Assembly (NCBI GenBank): GCA_046160305.1
Contig: JBJXGX010000348.1
Location: forward strand, 28,433 to 92,432
Direction: 5' to 3'
Origin: SHXR01 sp046160305
GTDB taxonomy: Bacteria; Pseudomonadota; Gammaproteobacteria; Burkholderiales; SG8-39
Length of the DNA stretch: 64,000 bases
The number at the start of each line of letters is the position of its first letter. Positions within the stretch are counted from its first letter, which is position 1. Made by a program: the position numbers and the translations under genes. This document shows positions 44,395-53,760 of this stretch, one piece after another. The notes below the pieces were generated by a model. It worked only from the letters and a program-made list of their open reading frames with translations. It was not told where the DNA came from and ran no database searches.

Positions 44395-45402
44395 ATGATC
44401 GTCGATATCCACTGTCATTTCGTTCCCGAGCGCTACATCGATTTCGTGCAGCGGGAATCGGCGTTCGCCGTGCGCCGTCATGCGGTCGCCGATCAAAGCG
44501 AAGAGGTACCCGTCACGGTTGGCGATTTGAAGTTCGGGCTCAATCGCACGTTCTTTGATCCTGACCGCCAGATCAGGCGTCTCGACACATTGCGCATCGA
44601 CCGCACCGTGTTGTCGCTCGCCACGCCGTTGATCAACTACGACGTGCCTGGCGAGCTGGCAAGTCGCGCGGCGCGCATCTTCAATGATGAAATCGCGGCG
44701 TTGCGCGACCGCCATCCCGAGCGGATCGATGGTTGGGCGTTTCTACCGATGCAGGATCCGGTCGCGGCCGCGCACGAATTGCGCCGGGGCATCACAACGC
44801 TTGGCTTGCGAGGCGGGCATATCGCATCGAACGTAAGGGGCCGGTATCTCGATGCCATCGAGTACGCGCCGATCTTCGAGGCTGCGGTGGAGCTCGGCGT
44901 TCCACTTTTTGTTCATCCAGCGAATCCGCCCGGCCGGGAGCGTATGCGCGACTATGAGTTGGCCGTCGTCAGCGGCTATCTGTTCGACTCGACGCTCAAC
45001 ATCTTCAACATGATCTTCGGTGGCCTGCTCGACCGGTATCCGACATTGAAGCTCTGTTGCGCGCATGTGGGCGGCTATGCGGTCATGCTGCGTAATCGCA
45101 TGCAGCGTGAGCTCGATACGAATCCGGTGCTGGCAAAGTCGATCAACGGAACCGTCGGCGATTACCTGCGGCGGCTCTACTTCGATACCGTCTGCTTCGA
45201 GGAAGGCTATATCCGCTTGGCGGCGGACACCGTCGGCGCGGATCGGCTGGTGCTGGGCAGCGATGGACCGTTCCCGCTCGGCGAGCCGGATCCGGTCGGA
45301 TTCATCGAGCGCTCGTTTGGCGGCTCAAGCGCCGGTCGCGACATCCTGCATCGTAACGCCGCCGAAATGCTCGGCCTTTCACCTGCGCGGGCCTCTCTAT
45401 GA
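44395..45402 (+). CDS. amidohydrolase-2 family protein (ACMSD-like)
   Basis: A 335-residue metal-dependent hydrolase or decarboxylase. The metal motif is complete: D-I-H-C-H-F at the start, V-H-P-A-N-P near residue 176, C-A-H-V-G-G-Y near 223 and L-G-S-D-G-P-F near 285. The family includes aminocarboxymuconate-semialdehyde decarboxylase and related ring-cleavage enzymes. Its stop overlaps the next start by ATGA. Confidence 0.88.
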   Translation: MIVDIHCHFVPERYIDFVQRESAFAVRRHAVADQSEEVPVTVGDLKFGLNRTFFDPDRQIRRLDTLRIDRTVLSLATPLINYDVPGELASRAARIFNDEIAALRDRHPERIDGWAFLPMQDPVAAAHELRRGITTLGLRGGHIASNVRGRYLDAIEYAPIFEAAVELGVPLFVHPANPPGRERMRDYELAVVSGYLFDSTLNIFNMIFGGLLDRYPTLKLCCAHVGGYAVMLRNRMQRELDTNPVLAKSINGTVGDYLRRLYFDTVCFEEGYIRLAADTVGADRLVLGSDGPFPLGEPDPVGFIERSFGGSSAGRDILHRNAAEMLGLSPARASL

Positions 45403-45944
45403 CTATTCGCAAGACGATCCTCACGCGAGAAACGGTGCACGCGGAATCCGGGCGCAGTGCGGCGCGTCCGATCAACCGTGCAGCGGCCATCGTTGTCATC
45501 ACCAATCCATTTGAAGGCCGCTTCGTCGACGACTTGTCGGCGCTTTATGACCTTGGCGCCCAGCTTGGCGAGCAGTTGATGCCAGAGCTGGTGACGTTGC
45601 TCGGCAGCAAGGTTGTCTCGTACGGCAAGGCGGCGATCGTCGGTGTGGCGGGCGACCTGGAGCATGCCGCGGCGATCCTGCATCCCAAGCTCGGCAAACC
45701 GATGCGCGCGGCGATCGGCGGTGGCGAGGCGCTGATCCCATCGAATGCGAAGGTGGCGGCCGCGGGCACTCCGATCGACGTTCCGCTTGGTCACAAGGAC
45801 AATCCGTGGTCGTTCGATGAAATCGATACCTGGACCCTGTCGGTTGCCGATGCACCGCGACCCGGCGAGATCGTCGTCGTGATCGCAATCAGTGATGGCG
45901 GGCGACCGAATCCTCGCATCGGGAAGGGTCGCGCGGTGATTTGA
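45399..45944 (+). CDS. amino acid synthesis family protein (PF06684-like)
   Basis: A 181-residue protein of the DUF1185/AA_synth family. The family is named after an old genetic link to amino acid synthesis, but its reaction is unknown. It shows N-P-F-E-G-R-F-V-D-D-L, V-S-Y-G-K-A-A-I-V-G and the G-G-G-E-A-L-I-P-S-N segment. It is coupled to the amidohydrolase by an ATGA overlap. Members are often found in catabolic clusters with amidohydrolases and solute transporters. Confidence 0.82.
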   Translation: MTIRKTILTRETVHAESGRSAARPINRAAAIVVITNPFEGRFVDDLSALYDLGAQLGEQLMPELVTLLGSKVVSYGKAAIVGVAGDLEHAAAILHPKLGKPMRAAIGGGEALIPSNAKVAAAGTPIDVPLGHKDNPWSFDEIDTWTLSVADAPRPGEIVVVIAISDGGRPNPRIGKGRAVI

Positions 45945-46027
45945 ACGGGCTATCGCTGAAAGGCTGTGAGTCTTGAGAAGTTGTAAGAGACCGACTTAAC
46001 CCGCCAAGCCACAGGGTCTGTCACCGT

Positions 46028-47152
46028 TCAAACAGACTCGGGAGCCGTGCCGCGCTCATGCGGTTGCGTCTCGAAGTAGGTCCCGAACCGACTGGCCATC
46101 AGATCTTGCAGATGAACTTCTTCCTGCCGCACGAAGCCCGCCTGCGGCAGCTTCCCGGCCCTCACGAGATCGAGCACCGCGCAAATACCGGCCGCCGTGG
46201 TGAGCTGGATCGCGCTGTAGTGTGCGCCATTCAACGGGCGTCCATGGACTTGCGTCAAAAACGATTCCTGCACGAAGCGGCCATGCTGGCGCCCTGCCGC
46301 CGTCACGAAGACGATCACGACGTCCTGCTGGGTGCTCGGAATTGCCGTCTCGAAGATTTCTTTCAAGAGGTCGCGACGGTCCCGGAGTCGCAAATCATCA
46401 AGCAGCAGCTTCACGATGTCGCGATGCCCCGGATAGCGGATCGACTTGTAGTCGAGATGCTGAATCCTTCCCAACAGCGTCTCGCATAGCGTGCCCAGTC
46501 CACCGGAGGTATTGAACGCTTCGTAGGTCACGCCATCCAACGCGAAGGTCTCGTACCCCTCCAGCGCGGGCACCGTAATGCGCTCGCCATCGACGATGGT
46601 CTCGCACGGATTGCAGTACTCGTTGATGAGACCTTCCGTGCTCCATGTGAGGTTATACTTGAGCGCATTGCGGCTGTAGCGGGGCAGCGCGCCTACGCGC
46701 ATGCGCAAATCGCTGAGCGTCTCGAAGCGGCGCGCCAGATCGTTTGCCACGATGCCAACGAATCCGGGTGCCAATCCACACTGCGGCATCAAGACGCTGC
46801 GCGCGTTCGTCGCAAGCAATCGGATCGCACGGGTCGCGGCGACGTCCTCCGTGAGGTCGAAGTAGTGGACCCCGCACTCCACCGCCACACCGGCCACCTG
46901 TTCCGCCGCCGAAAACGGGAGTGCGTTCAGCACGGCATCGTGTCCTTGCATGGCGGCTAGCAGCGCGGAGCGGTCTTGGATGTCGAGCGTGAGCGTCGCG
47001 AGGTCAGTTCGCGCCAGAATGGCAAGTCGCGACGGATCACGGTCGGCGATCGTGACCCGGTAGCCCCCGCCGCCCAGCATGGCGGCAATCGTTTCGCCGA
47101 TCCGGCCGGCGCCGAGGATCAAAACACGTGCAAGCGTCGAACAACCGGTCAT
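46028..47152 (-). CDS. saccharopine dehydrogenase-like NAD(P)-binding protein
   Basis: A 374-residue oxidoreductase with N-terminal Rossmann fold (V-L-I-L-G-A-G-R-I-G-E near residue 10) and the saccharopine dehydrogenase C-terminal domain. G-L-A-P-G-F near residue 126 is typical. AAGGA precedes the ATG at 47152. Related enzymes reduce or oxidise an amino acid-imine bond, such as lysine or carboxynorspermidine derivatives. It is divergent from the regulator remnant and hydantoinase genes. Confidence 0.85.
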   Translation of the reverse strand: MTGCSTLARVLILGAGRIGETIAAMLGGGGYRVTIADRDPSRLAILARTDLATLTLDIQDRSALLAAMQGHDAVLNALPFSAAEQVAGVAVECGVHYFDLTEDVAATRAIRLLATNARSVLMPQCGLAPGFVGIVANDLARRFETLSDLRMRVGALPRYSRNALKYNLTWSTEGLINEYCNPCETIVDGERITVPALEGYETFALDGVTYEAFNTSGGLGTLCETLLGRIQHLDYKSIRYPGHRDIVKLLLDDLRLRDRRDLLKEIFETAIPSTQQDVVIVFVTAAGRQHGRFVQESFLTQVHGRPLNGAHYSAIQLTTAAGICAVLDLVRAGKLPQAGFVRQEEVHLQDLMASRFGTYFETQPHERGTAPESV

Positions 47153-47285
47153 GGCAATGTCCTTCTGGGAAGCGCAACGAGCAGGCCTGAGCATCCTGGT
47201 CAGGATCCTGCCGCAACATTGACTAGAATGGGGCCGGTTTCGTCAAGATGACCAACCTATCCAGTCATTTCGTCAGCGGCGCCGC

Positions 47286-47465
47286 ATGCTGGATACCCTC
47301 GATGCGAAGGATCGTCGCCTCGTCGCGCTTTTGCAGGCGAATGCACTGGCCGGCGCTGCCAACCTTGCCTACCGGCTGGGCATTGGGCGCACGACGATCA
47401 TCGTACGGATTGCGCGGCAACGAAGACCGGCGTCATAACCGGTTACCGGGAAGAGAGGAAGATTT
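47286..47465 (+). pseudogene. truncated AsnC/Lrp-family regulator remnant
   Basis: From the ATG at 47286 the sequence reads M-L-D-T-L-D-A-K-D-R-R-L-V-A-L-L-Q-A-N-A and then the HTH with L-G-I-G-R-T-T-I, the standard Lrp N-terminus. After R-I-A-R the frame breaks near 47420; the next frame continues as K-T-G-V-I-T-G-Y-R, the usual Lrp sequence that follows. It then ends at the hydantoinase start. The ligand-binding RAM domain is gone, so only about 60 residues of a dead regulator remain. Confidence 0.75.
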
Positions 47466-49556
47466 TTGTACACCATTGCAGTCGACATCGGCGGTACGTT
47501 CACCGATGTGGTCGCCATTGATCATGCATCCGGAAGCATCTACCCGGGCAAGGTACTGACCACGCCGGACGATTTGCAGCAAGGCGTCATCGATGGCATC
47601 AAGGAAGCCGCCGGCGCGGCCGGCCTGCCGGTTTCGCGATTGCTCGATAGCGCCGACCGGCTTGTTCATGCGACCACGCAATCGAGTAACGCGGTGTTCG
47701 CGTTTGCCGGTGCCCGCACGGCAGTCATTGCCACGCGCGGATTCGGCGACACACTTCTCATCATGCGGGCCTCGGGGCGTGTTGCCGGGTTGAGCGTCTT
47801 CGAGCGACATCACTATCGCAACACGCAGAAGCCGCGCCTGCTGGTGGACGAGCGCGACATTTTCGAAGTGACCGAGCGCATCGACTACCTTGGCCGGGTT
47901 GTCGTTCCACTCGATGAGGCGTCTGCACAATCAATCGCCGGCCGGATTCGCGAAGCGGGATACGAGGCGGTCGCGGTCGCGCTGCTCTTCTCCCACAAGA
48001 ATGCCGATCACGAGCAGCGGATCCGCGCGTTGCTGAAAGAGGCGATGCCCGATCTGCACGTGTCCTTGTCAAGTGACGTAGCGCCTGTGATCGGGGAGTA
48101 CGAGCGAAGCGCCACCGCGTTATTCAACGCCTACGTGGGTCCTGTTATCGAGCGATACCTCAGCCGCCTGGCGCTAACCCTCAATCAAGCGGGATTGCGA
48201 CGGCAGTTGATGATCGTTCAATCGAACGGCGGCGTGGTGTCGGCGGCGCAGGCCATTCCGGTTTTCACGATCGAATCCGGCCCGGCCGCCGGTGTCGTCG
48301 GCGCGGCGCGTATCGCGGCGTCGCTCGGCTATCCGAACGTCATTGCCACCGATGTCGGTGGCACCACATTCAAGGTCGCGATCATTCGCGATGGTGCGTG
48401 GGGCTACTGCAAGGAGACGGTGCTCAATCAATATCAACTGCGCTTGCCGATGGTCGATCTCAGCTCCATCGGTGCGGGTGGCGGGTCGATTGCCTGGGTT
48501 GACGGCAATCGCCTGCGGATCGGCCCGCAAAGTGCCGCCGCGTCGCCCGGACCTGCGTGTTATGGACTTGGCGGCAACGAACCGACAGCAACCGATGCGG
48601 ATGTCGTGCTCGGTTATATTTCACCCGACGGATTCCTGGGTGGTCGCATGCAACTGCACGCGGACCACGCGGCCGATGCTATTCGGCGGAAAATTGCCGC
48701 GCCTTTGTTCAACGGCGATGTACTCGCTGCCGCCGCCGGCATCCGACAGGTCATCGACAACCAGATGGCCGACCTGATTCGCAAGTCCACGCTCGAGCGC
48801 GGTCATGATCCGCGCGATTTCGTGATGATGGCCTATGGTGGTGCAGGGCCGGTGCATGCGGCCTCCTATGCAGGCGAGATCGGCATCGATCGCATCGTCG
48901 TGCCCTACCTTGCGACCGTGCATTCCGCGTACGGCGCGGCACTGTGCGATGTGCGATTCAGTCTCGCCTATTCCGATCCCATGGTGCTGCCGGTGGCGCC
49001 TGCCCGCATCGAGACAATCTACGCATCGATGGAATCTGAAGGTGCGAAGCGCCTCACCGAGGCCGGTGTCCGGCGCGAACGATGGCGCTTCGATCGATGG
49101 ATCGAGGCACGCTTCCGGCGCCAGGTGCACAACGTCCGGATCCCCGTGCAGGCACGCCTGGACGATGCGGGGATCGCCGCCATGGCAGCAGCATTCGAGA
49201 AAGAGTATGAGCGCCTGTTCGGTCGTGGGGCGGCCTTGCGAGAAGCGGGAATCGAGCTCGTAAATTTTGGCGTCGATGCCGTGGGCGAAGTTCCGCGCTT
49301 GCCGGAGCAACGCGGATCCGTTACCGGGCATTCGCTGCCGCGCACCGAACGATCCACCTACTGCCCCGTGCGACGCGACATGGTGAGCACGCCGGTCTAT
49401 GACGGCCCAGCGCTCCCGGTCGGTGCCGCGATCACAGGTCCTGCCATCATCGAGCATCCCGGTACCACCATCGTCGTGTTGACCGGCCAGCATGCGACGA
49501 TCGATCCTTTCCGTCATACACATATCCTGCTCGGCCAAGCTTCGAGAAAACCATGA
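47466..49556 (+). CDS. hydantoinase/oxoprolinase subunit A
   Basis: A 696-residue ATP-using hydrolase of the HyuA/oxoprolinase A family, which opens a cyclic amide ring. It has Y-T-I-A-V-D-I-G-G-T-F-T-D at the N-terminus (actin-like ATPase fold), V-H-A-T-T-Q-S-S-N-A near residue 67 and the S-G-P-A-A-G-V-V-G-A-A segment near 272. It starts at TTG 47466 after AGAGGAAGA. It overlaps subunit B by ATGA. Confidence 0.9.
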   Translation: MYTIAVDIGGTFTDVVAIDHASGSIYPGKVLTTPDDLQQGVIDGIKEAAGAAGLPVSRLLDSADRLVHATTQSSNAVFAFAGARTAVIATRGFGDTLLIMRASGRVAGLSVFERHHYRNTQKPRLLVDERDIFEVTERIDYLGRVVVPLDEASAQSIAGRIREAGYEAVAVALLFSHKNADHEQRIRALLKEAMPDLHVSLSSDVAPVIGEYERSATALFNAYVGPVIERYLSRLALTLNQAGLRRQLMIVQSNGGVVSAAQAIPVFTIESGPAAGVVGAARIAASLGYPNVIATDVGGTTFKVAIIRDGAWGYCKETVLNQYQLRLPMVDLSSIGAGGGSIAWVDGNRLRIGPQSAAASPGPACYGLGGNEPTATDADVVLGYISPDGFLGGRMQLHADHAADAIRRKIAAPLFNGDVLAAAAGIRQVIDNQMADLIRKSTLERGHDPRDFVMMAYGGAGPVHAASYAGEIGIDRIVVPYLATVHSAYGAALCDVRFSLAYSDPMVLPVAPARIETIYASMESEGAKRLTEAGVRRERWRFDRWIEARFRRQVHNVRIPVQARLDDAGIAAMAAAFEKEYERLFGRGAALREAGIELVNFGVDAVGEVPRLPEQRGSVTGHSLPRTERSTYCPVRRDMVSTPVYDGPALPVGAAITGPAIIEHPGTTIVVLTGQHATIDPFRHTHILLGQASRKP

Positions 49557-51742
49557 ACGATCGCCTCGCGACGACTATCGACCCGGCAAGCTTCGAAGTC
49601 CTCAATCACCGGCTGCTCACGATCGCCGAAGAGATGGGCATCCAGTACATGCGCTGTTCGGGATCCAACGTGCTGATCACCGGCAACGATGCGGCCGCGG
49701 CGATCATGATGCCGGACGGCGCGTTGGTTGCGGTCGGACCCTACATCGTCACCCAGGGCAACGTGCTGCCGCTGATCGTCGAAAGTACACAGCGGCTCAC
49801 CGCCGCATCCGTCGGCATTCGCGACGGCGACATGTTCATCTGCAACGATCCGTACCTTGGCGCGATCCACGCCCCCGACTTCGCCACGGTCGCGCCGATT
49901 TTTCACGCCGGCGAAGTGGTCGCTTGGATCGGCGCATCGGGCCATCAGTTGGATACCGGCGGCACCGATCCCGGCGGCTTCTCGATCAAGGCTCTCGATA
50001 TCCACCAGGAAGGCCTGCGCATGCCACCGGTCAAGCTGGTGGATGCCGGGCAGGTACGCGAGGACGTGCTCGCTTGGATCATCAATCAGGTCCGCGACCC
50101 GCTCGTTGGTCTTGACGTGCGCGGGCAAATCGCGGCGCTCAACTCCGGGCGCCGGCGCATTCTTGATCTGATCGAAGCCTGGGGTATCGACGCGGTAAAA
50201 GCGGTGATGGCCGAATCGATTGCGTTCGCCCGTCGCAAGCTCACCGCACGACTTGCCGAACTGCCCGATGGCATCTGGCGCGAAGTGCAGTACATCGATC
50301 ATGACGGCCACACCACCGAGATCTATCCGATCGTGTGCACGCTCACGAAGAAAGGCGATCGGCTCGCATTCGATTTCACCGGCACCAGCCCACAGGCGCG
50401 CGGCCTCATCAATTGCACCTGGTCGGGGTTGCAGGCGGCGGTCCTGTCGTCGGTCTATATCAATCTTTGCTGGGACATCCCCTGGAACCGTGGCGTACGC
50501 GACTGCCTCGACATCGTGAGCGTCGAAGGAACGGTGAACCATTGCACGTATCCCGCACCGTGTGCCATGGCGACCATCTCCGCGGTGATCGTGACCATCG
50601 ATGTCACCTGGCGATGTCTGAGCCATATGCTGCTCGCCAGCGACAAGTATCGCGATCAGGCGATGGCGGTGTGGTCCGGCACATCGATGGCGCCGATTTT
50701 CGCCGGCACGAGCCAGCATGGCTTTCCATTCGCGGCCACCGAGATGAGTCACTTCGGCGGCGGTGGGGGTGCGCGTACTTATGCCGATGGCGTCGACACG
50801 GCGGGCATCGTGTTCAACACCACGCCCAACATGCCGAACATCGAAGATCAGGAAGCCGAGTATCCGGTTCTCTACCTGTTCCGCCGGCACCTGCGCGATT
50901 CGGGTGGACCCGGACGATACCGGGGCGGCCGATCGGGAGAGCTCGCCTACACGATGTATGACGCACCGAACGATCTGCTGGAGGGATTATTCGCCGGTAC
51001 CGGCGCGGAAATGCCGAATGCCATCGGGCTCGCAGGGGGCCTTCCCGGCGCGGCGATTCGCGTGGCGCGTGTGCTCGACACCGACATCACCGCGCGAATC
51101 CGAAGCAAACAGTCGCTACCCGAACACCTTGCGGATATCGTGGGCAGGCGAGAAATCCTCGCGCCCAAGCATGTACGCTCCGCGATGCAGCGAGGCGACG
51201 TCTGGTACCACAGTTGGCAGGCAGGCGGCGGATATGGCGACCCGCTGACGCGCGATCCGGCGGTCGTCCACGCAGATCTTGCGCGAGGAGTCATTTCGGA
51301 AACGGCGGCGCGTACCCTCTACGGGATTGCGACCAGCGCTTCCGGCGAATTGGACTCGGACGCGACGCGATTGCATCGGCAAGTGCTACGCGACAAGCGG
51401 CGCGCGGACGCGACGCCACTAGGTGCGGAGGCAAGCATCAAGTTCGCAGGCACCGGACGCCATCGCTACGGCGAGGCGCTCGTCATCGATTTCGCGGAGA
51501 ACGCCGTGCTCTGCGGCCACTGCGGACACCGGCATTGCGGCGCGAACGATGATCTTGCGCGCCATCTGCGCGAATACGAATTGCCGCTCGACTCGGCGGG
51601 GCCGGTACGAGGCGAAGACTATGATCGTGGTCGATTCCGGCTAAGGCACCTTTGCTGCAGCCACTGCGGCGGGCTGGTCGATGTACAGGTTGCAATGCAA
51701 GGTGCGCCCCGACCGGGCATGCAAATGACGTTCGGGAAATGA
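49553..51742 (+). CDS. hydantoinase/oxoprolinase subunit B fused to a zinc-ribbon tail
   Basis: A 729-residue protein. Residues 1-530 match HyuB/oxoprolinase B (E-E-M-G near residue 24, D-P-Y-L-G-A-I-H near 101 and a glycine-rich tail). The last 90 residues are an extra domain with C654-G-H-C-G-H-R-H-C and C-C-S-H-C-G-G near 701. That pattern resembles the acetone carboxylase gamma subunit zinc fold. It is coupled to subunit A by ATGA. Acetone carboxylase is itself built of HyuA-, HyuB- and gamma-type parts, so this pair may be a carboxylase rather than a hydantoinase (inference). Confidence 0.87.
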   Translation: MNDRLATTIDPASFEVLNHRLLTIAEEMGIQYMRCSGSNVLITGNDAAAAIMMPDGALVAVGPYIVTQGNVLPLIVESTQRLTAASVGIRDGDMFICNDPYLGAIHAPDFATVAPIFHAGEVVAWIGASGHQLDTGGTDPGGFSIKALDIHQEGLRMPPVKLVDAGQVREDVLAWIINQVRDPLVGLDVRGQIAALNSGRRRILDLIEAWGIDAVKAVMAESIAFARRKLTARLAELPDGIWREVQYIDHDGHTTEIYPIVCTLTKKGDRLAFDFTGTSPQARGLINCTWSGLQAAVLSSVYINLCWDIPWNRGVRDCLDIVSVEGTVNHCTYPAPCAMATISAVIVTIDVTWRCLSHMLLASDKYRDQAMAVWSGTSMAPIFAGTSQHGFPFAATEMSHFGGGGGARTYADGVDTAGIVFNTTPNMPNIEDQEAEYPVLYLFRRHLRDSGGPGRYRGGRSGELAYTMYDAPNDLLEGLFAGTGAEMPNAIGLAGGLPGAAIRVARVLDTDITARIRSKQSLPEHLADIVGRREILAPKHVRSAMQRGDVWYHSWQAGGGYGDPLTRDPAVVHADLARGVISETAARTLYGIATSASGELDSDATRLHRQVLRDKRRADATPLGAEASIKFAGTGRHRYGEALVIDFAENAVLCGHCGHRHCGANDDLARHLREYELPLDSAGPVRGEDYDRGRFRLRHLCCSHCGGLVDVQVAMQGAPRPGMQMTFGK

Positions 51743-51782
51743 CGTTCGGGCGCTGATCCGAACGTCATTCGGAAGCCGGACC

Positions 51783-53090
51783 TTAGCGCACCAGTATCGT
51801 GCTCAATGACGGAAAGATCACCACGAGCATCAGCACGATGAACATGACAGCAACGAACGGCATGGATCCCGCGAACACGTCTCCAAGCCGAATGCTCTGA
51901 TCGGCGAGGCTCGACTTCACCGCAAACGCGGACAGGCCCAATGGTGGTGTGAGCAGCCCGATTTCCACCGCGATGACCGTGATCACACCGAAGTGAATGA
52001 GATCGATCCCGAATCCTTTGGCGATCGGGATCACGATCGGCACGACGATCAGCAGGATCGAGGTCGAGTCGAGAATACATCCGAGCCCGATGATGATCGC
52101 GATGTACACCGCGAAGAATCCCACCACACCAAGCCCTTGCAGAACGCCACCGATCGCATCCGGCACGCCTGAATACGTGAGCATCCGGCTATAGAGATTG
52201 GCTGCAATCAAGAGGATCAGGATGCTCACCGACACGAACCCGGTTTCAACGAGCACCCGCCACAAGCGCCGCCAGGTCAGCCGATTACGCATCAGTGCGA
52301 TGAGGAACGCCCCCATCGCGCCGACCGCACCCGCCTCGGTCGGCGTAAAAATGCCCGAATACAGCCCTCCCAGGATCAGCACGACGAGCGAACCGACCGG
52401 CGCAAGCTTTCGCGCCGCGCTCGCCCAGGTTTCCGCGTGCTCAAGATCGGCCGAGTCCTTGACGGTTCCGGCGAACCCTTTGAAGTACACCACCATGATG
52501 TAGATGCCGAGGCAAAAGGCGACCGACATGATGACGCCGGGGATGACACCGGCGATGAAGAGTTTCCCAATGGATTCTTCGGCGACGATGCCATACAGGA
52601 TGAAGAGAATGCTGGGCGGAATGAGCATGCCTAATATCGACGACCCCGCCACCGTCCCCACCGCGAGCTTCGGTGAATAGCCGTTCTTCAGCAGTTCGGG
52701 TACCGCGATGCGCGTGAATACCGCGGCCGAGGCAATGCTGATTCCGGTTACCGCAGCGAAGAGCGCATTCGCCGCAACCACCGCCATGCCGAGGCCACCG
52801 GATATCTTGCGCAAAATCCACTCGGCAACCTCGAACGTATCCTTGCCCAAATCCGCGATGCTGACGAACATTCCCATCAGCACGAACAGTGGAATCGTTG
52901 CGAAGACAATGTCCTGGATGCCGCTGTAGGACGAGAGCGCCAACATGCGGGAGGACGTCTCGAAGTTGTCTTTGATGAGCCAGATGCCGATGAACGACAA
53001 CGAAAACAACACCACGCCGACCTGCATTCCCGCGATCACGAGGAACACCATCGCGGCGATCAGTAGATAACCAATCTGTAGCTCAGTCAT
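51783..53090 (-). CDS. TRAP transporter large permease (DctM-type)
   Basis: A 435-residue inner-membrane protein with about 12-13 membrane segments and typical DctM sequence (G-I-S-I-A-S-A-A-V-F-T-R-I-A-V-P-E, L-I-P-P-S near residue 155). It carries the main substrate path of a sodium-driven organic acid importer. It overlaps the small permease by ATGA (53087-53090) and converges on the HyuB gene. Confidence 0.93.
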   Translation of the reverse strand: MTELQIGYLLIAAMVFLVIAGMQVGVVLFSLSFIGIWLIKDNFETSSRMLALSSYSGIQDIVFATIPLFVLMGMFVSIADLGKDTFEVAEWILRKISGGLGMAVVAANALFAAVTGISIASAAVFTRIAVPELLKNGYSPKLAVGTVAGSSILGMLIPPSILFILYGIVAEESIGKLFIAGVIPGVIMSVAFCLGIYIMVVYFKGFAGTVKDSADLEHAETWASAARKLAPVGSLVVLILGGLYSGIFTPTEAGAVGAMGAFLIALMRNRLTWRRLWRVLVETGFVSVSILILLIAANLYSRMLTYSGVPDAIGGVLQGLGVVGFFAVYIAIIIGLGCILDSTSILLIVVPIVIPIAKGFGIDLIHFGVITVIAVEIGLLTPPLGLSAFAVKSSLADQSIRLGDVFAGSMPFVAVMFIVLMLVVIFPSLSTILVR

Positions 53091-53686
53091 CGCGCGCCCG
53101 CCTCGTTCGCAAAGCCTTTTCGCAAGAGATCCGCGATCTGCACAAGGTAGGCGATCGTCACCGCCGCCGCACCCACGACGATGATCAAACGGATCGGCCA
53201 GGTCGGAAACGTGAAGACGCCTTCGACACCAAAGAACTCTTTGCGTCCGAATGAACGGGTCAGCGGCAGCCAGCTTGCGTTCACGATCAACGCGAACATC
53301 GCCGCACCGACGAAGAGAAAAAACGATTCGACCACGGCCCCCCAGCGCTTCGAGTGCTTCGTGATGATCTCGAGCAATACGTCGCCCTTGGTCATGCGAC
53401 CGGTATGGACCGTCGCGCCGATCTGCAGGAACACGATCCCGATGATCGAGAACGCCGAGATATCGGTCACGCCGTCGATCGGGTGGTTGAATCCGGACCG
53501 CGCGATCACATCCGCGCAGATCAAGAACATCAAGACAAAAATCCAGACGGTGCCGATGCTGTTGAGCCCCATCAGCACGCCCTCGTAGGCTCGATAGAGC
53601 CAGCCGCGCCGTTCGGTCAATGCATCGCTGCGTCCGGCGTCATCGAATTGCGGCGGCGCCGTTTCCACTGTTTCCCCCTTGGCCAA
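53087..53686 (-). CDS. TRAP transporter small permease (DctQ-type)
   Basis: A 199-residue protein with four membrane segments, of the DctQ family that links binding protein and large permease. The N-terminal 30 residues are cytosolic. It lies 74 bases after the binding protein gene, with a strong terminator in the gap, and overlaps dctM. Confidence 0.9.
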   Translation of the reverse strand: MAKGETVETAPPQFDDAGRSDALTERRGWLYRAYEGVLMGLNSIGTVWIFVLMFLICADVIARSGFNHPIDGVTDISAFSIIGIVFLQIGATVHTGRMTKGDVLLEIITKHSKRWGAVVESFFLFVGAAMFALIVNASWLPLTRSFGRKEFFGVEGVFTFPTWPIRLIIVVGAAAVTIAYLVQIADLLRKGFANEAGAR

Positions 53687-53690
53687 CTGT

Positions 53691-53725
53691 AATAAAAAGG
53701 CGACGGGCTTGCCGGCCCCGTCGCC
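53691..53725 (-). terminator. intrinsic terminator between TRAP binding protein and permease genes
   Basis: On the minus strand GGCGACGGG (53725-53717) pairs with its complement at 53707-53699, giving nine pairs, and is followed by TTTTTATT (53698-53691). This is a textbook terminator just after the binding protein gene. It should make much more binding protein than permease. Confidence 0.85.
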
Positions 53726-53760
53726 CCTGCCGCGCGATCACGCGGTGCTGCAAGTCCTGA

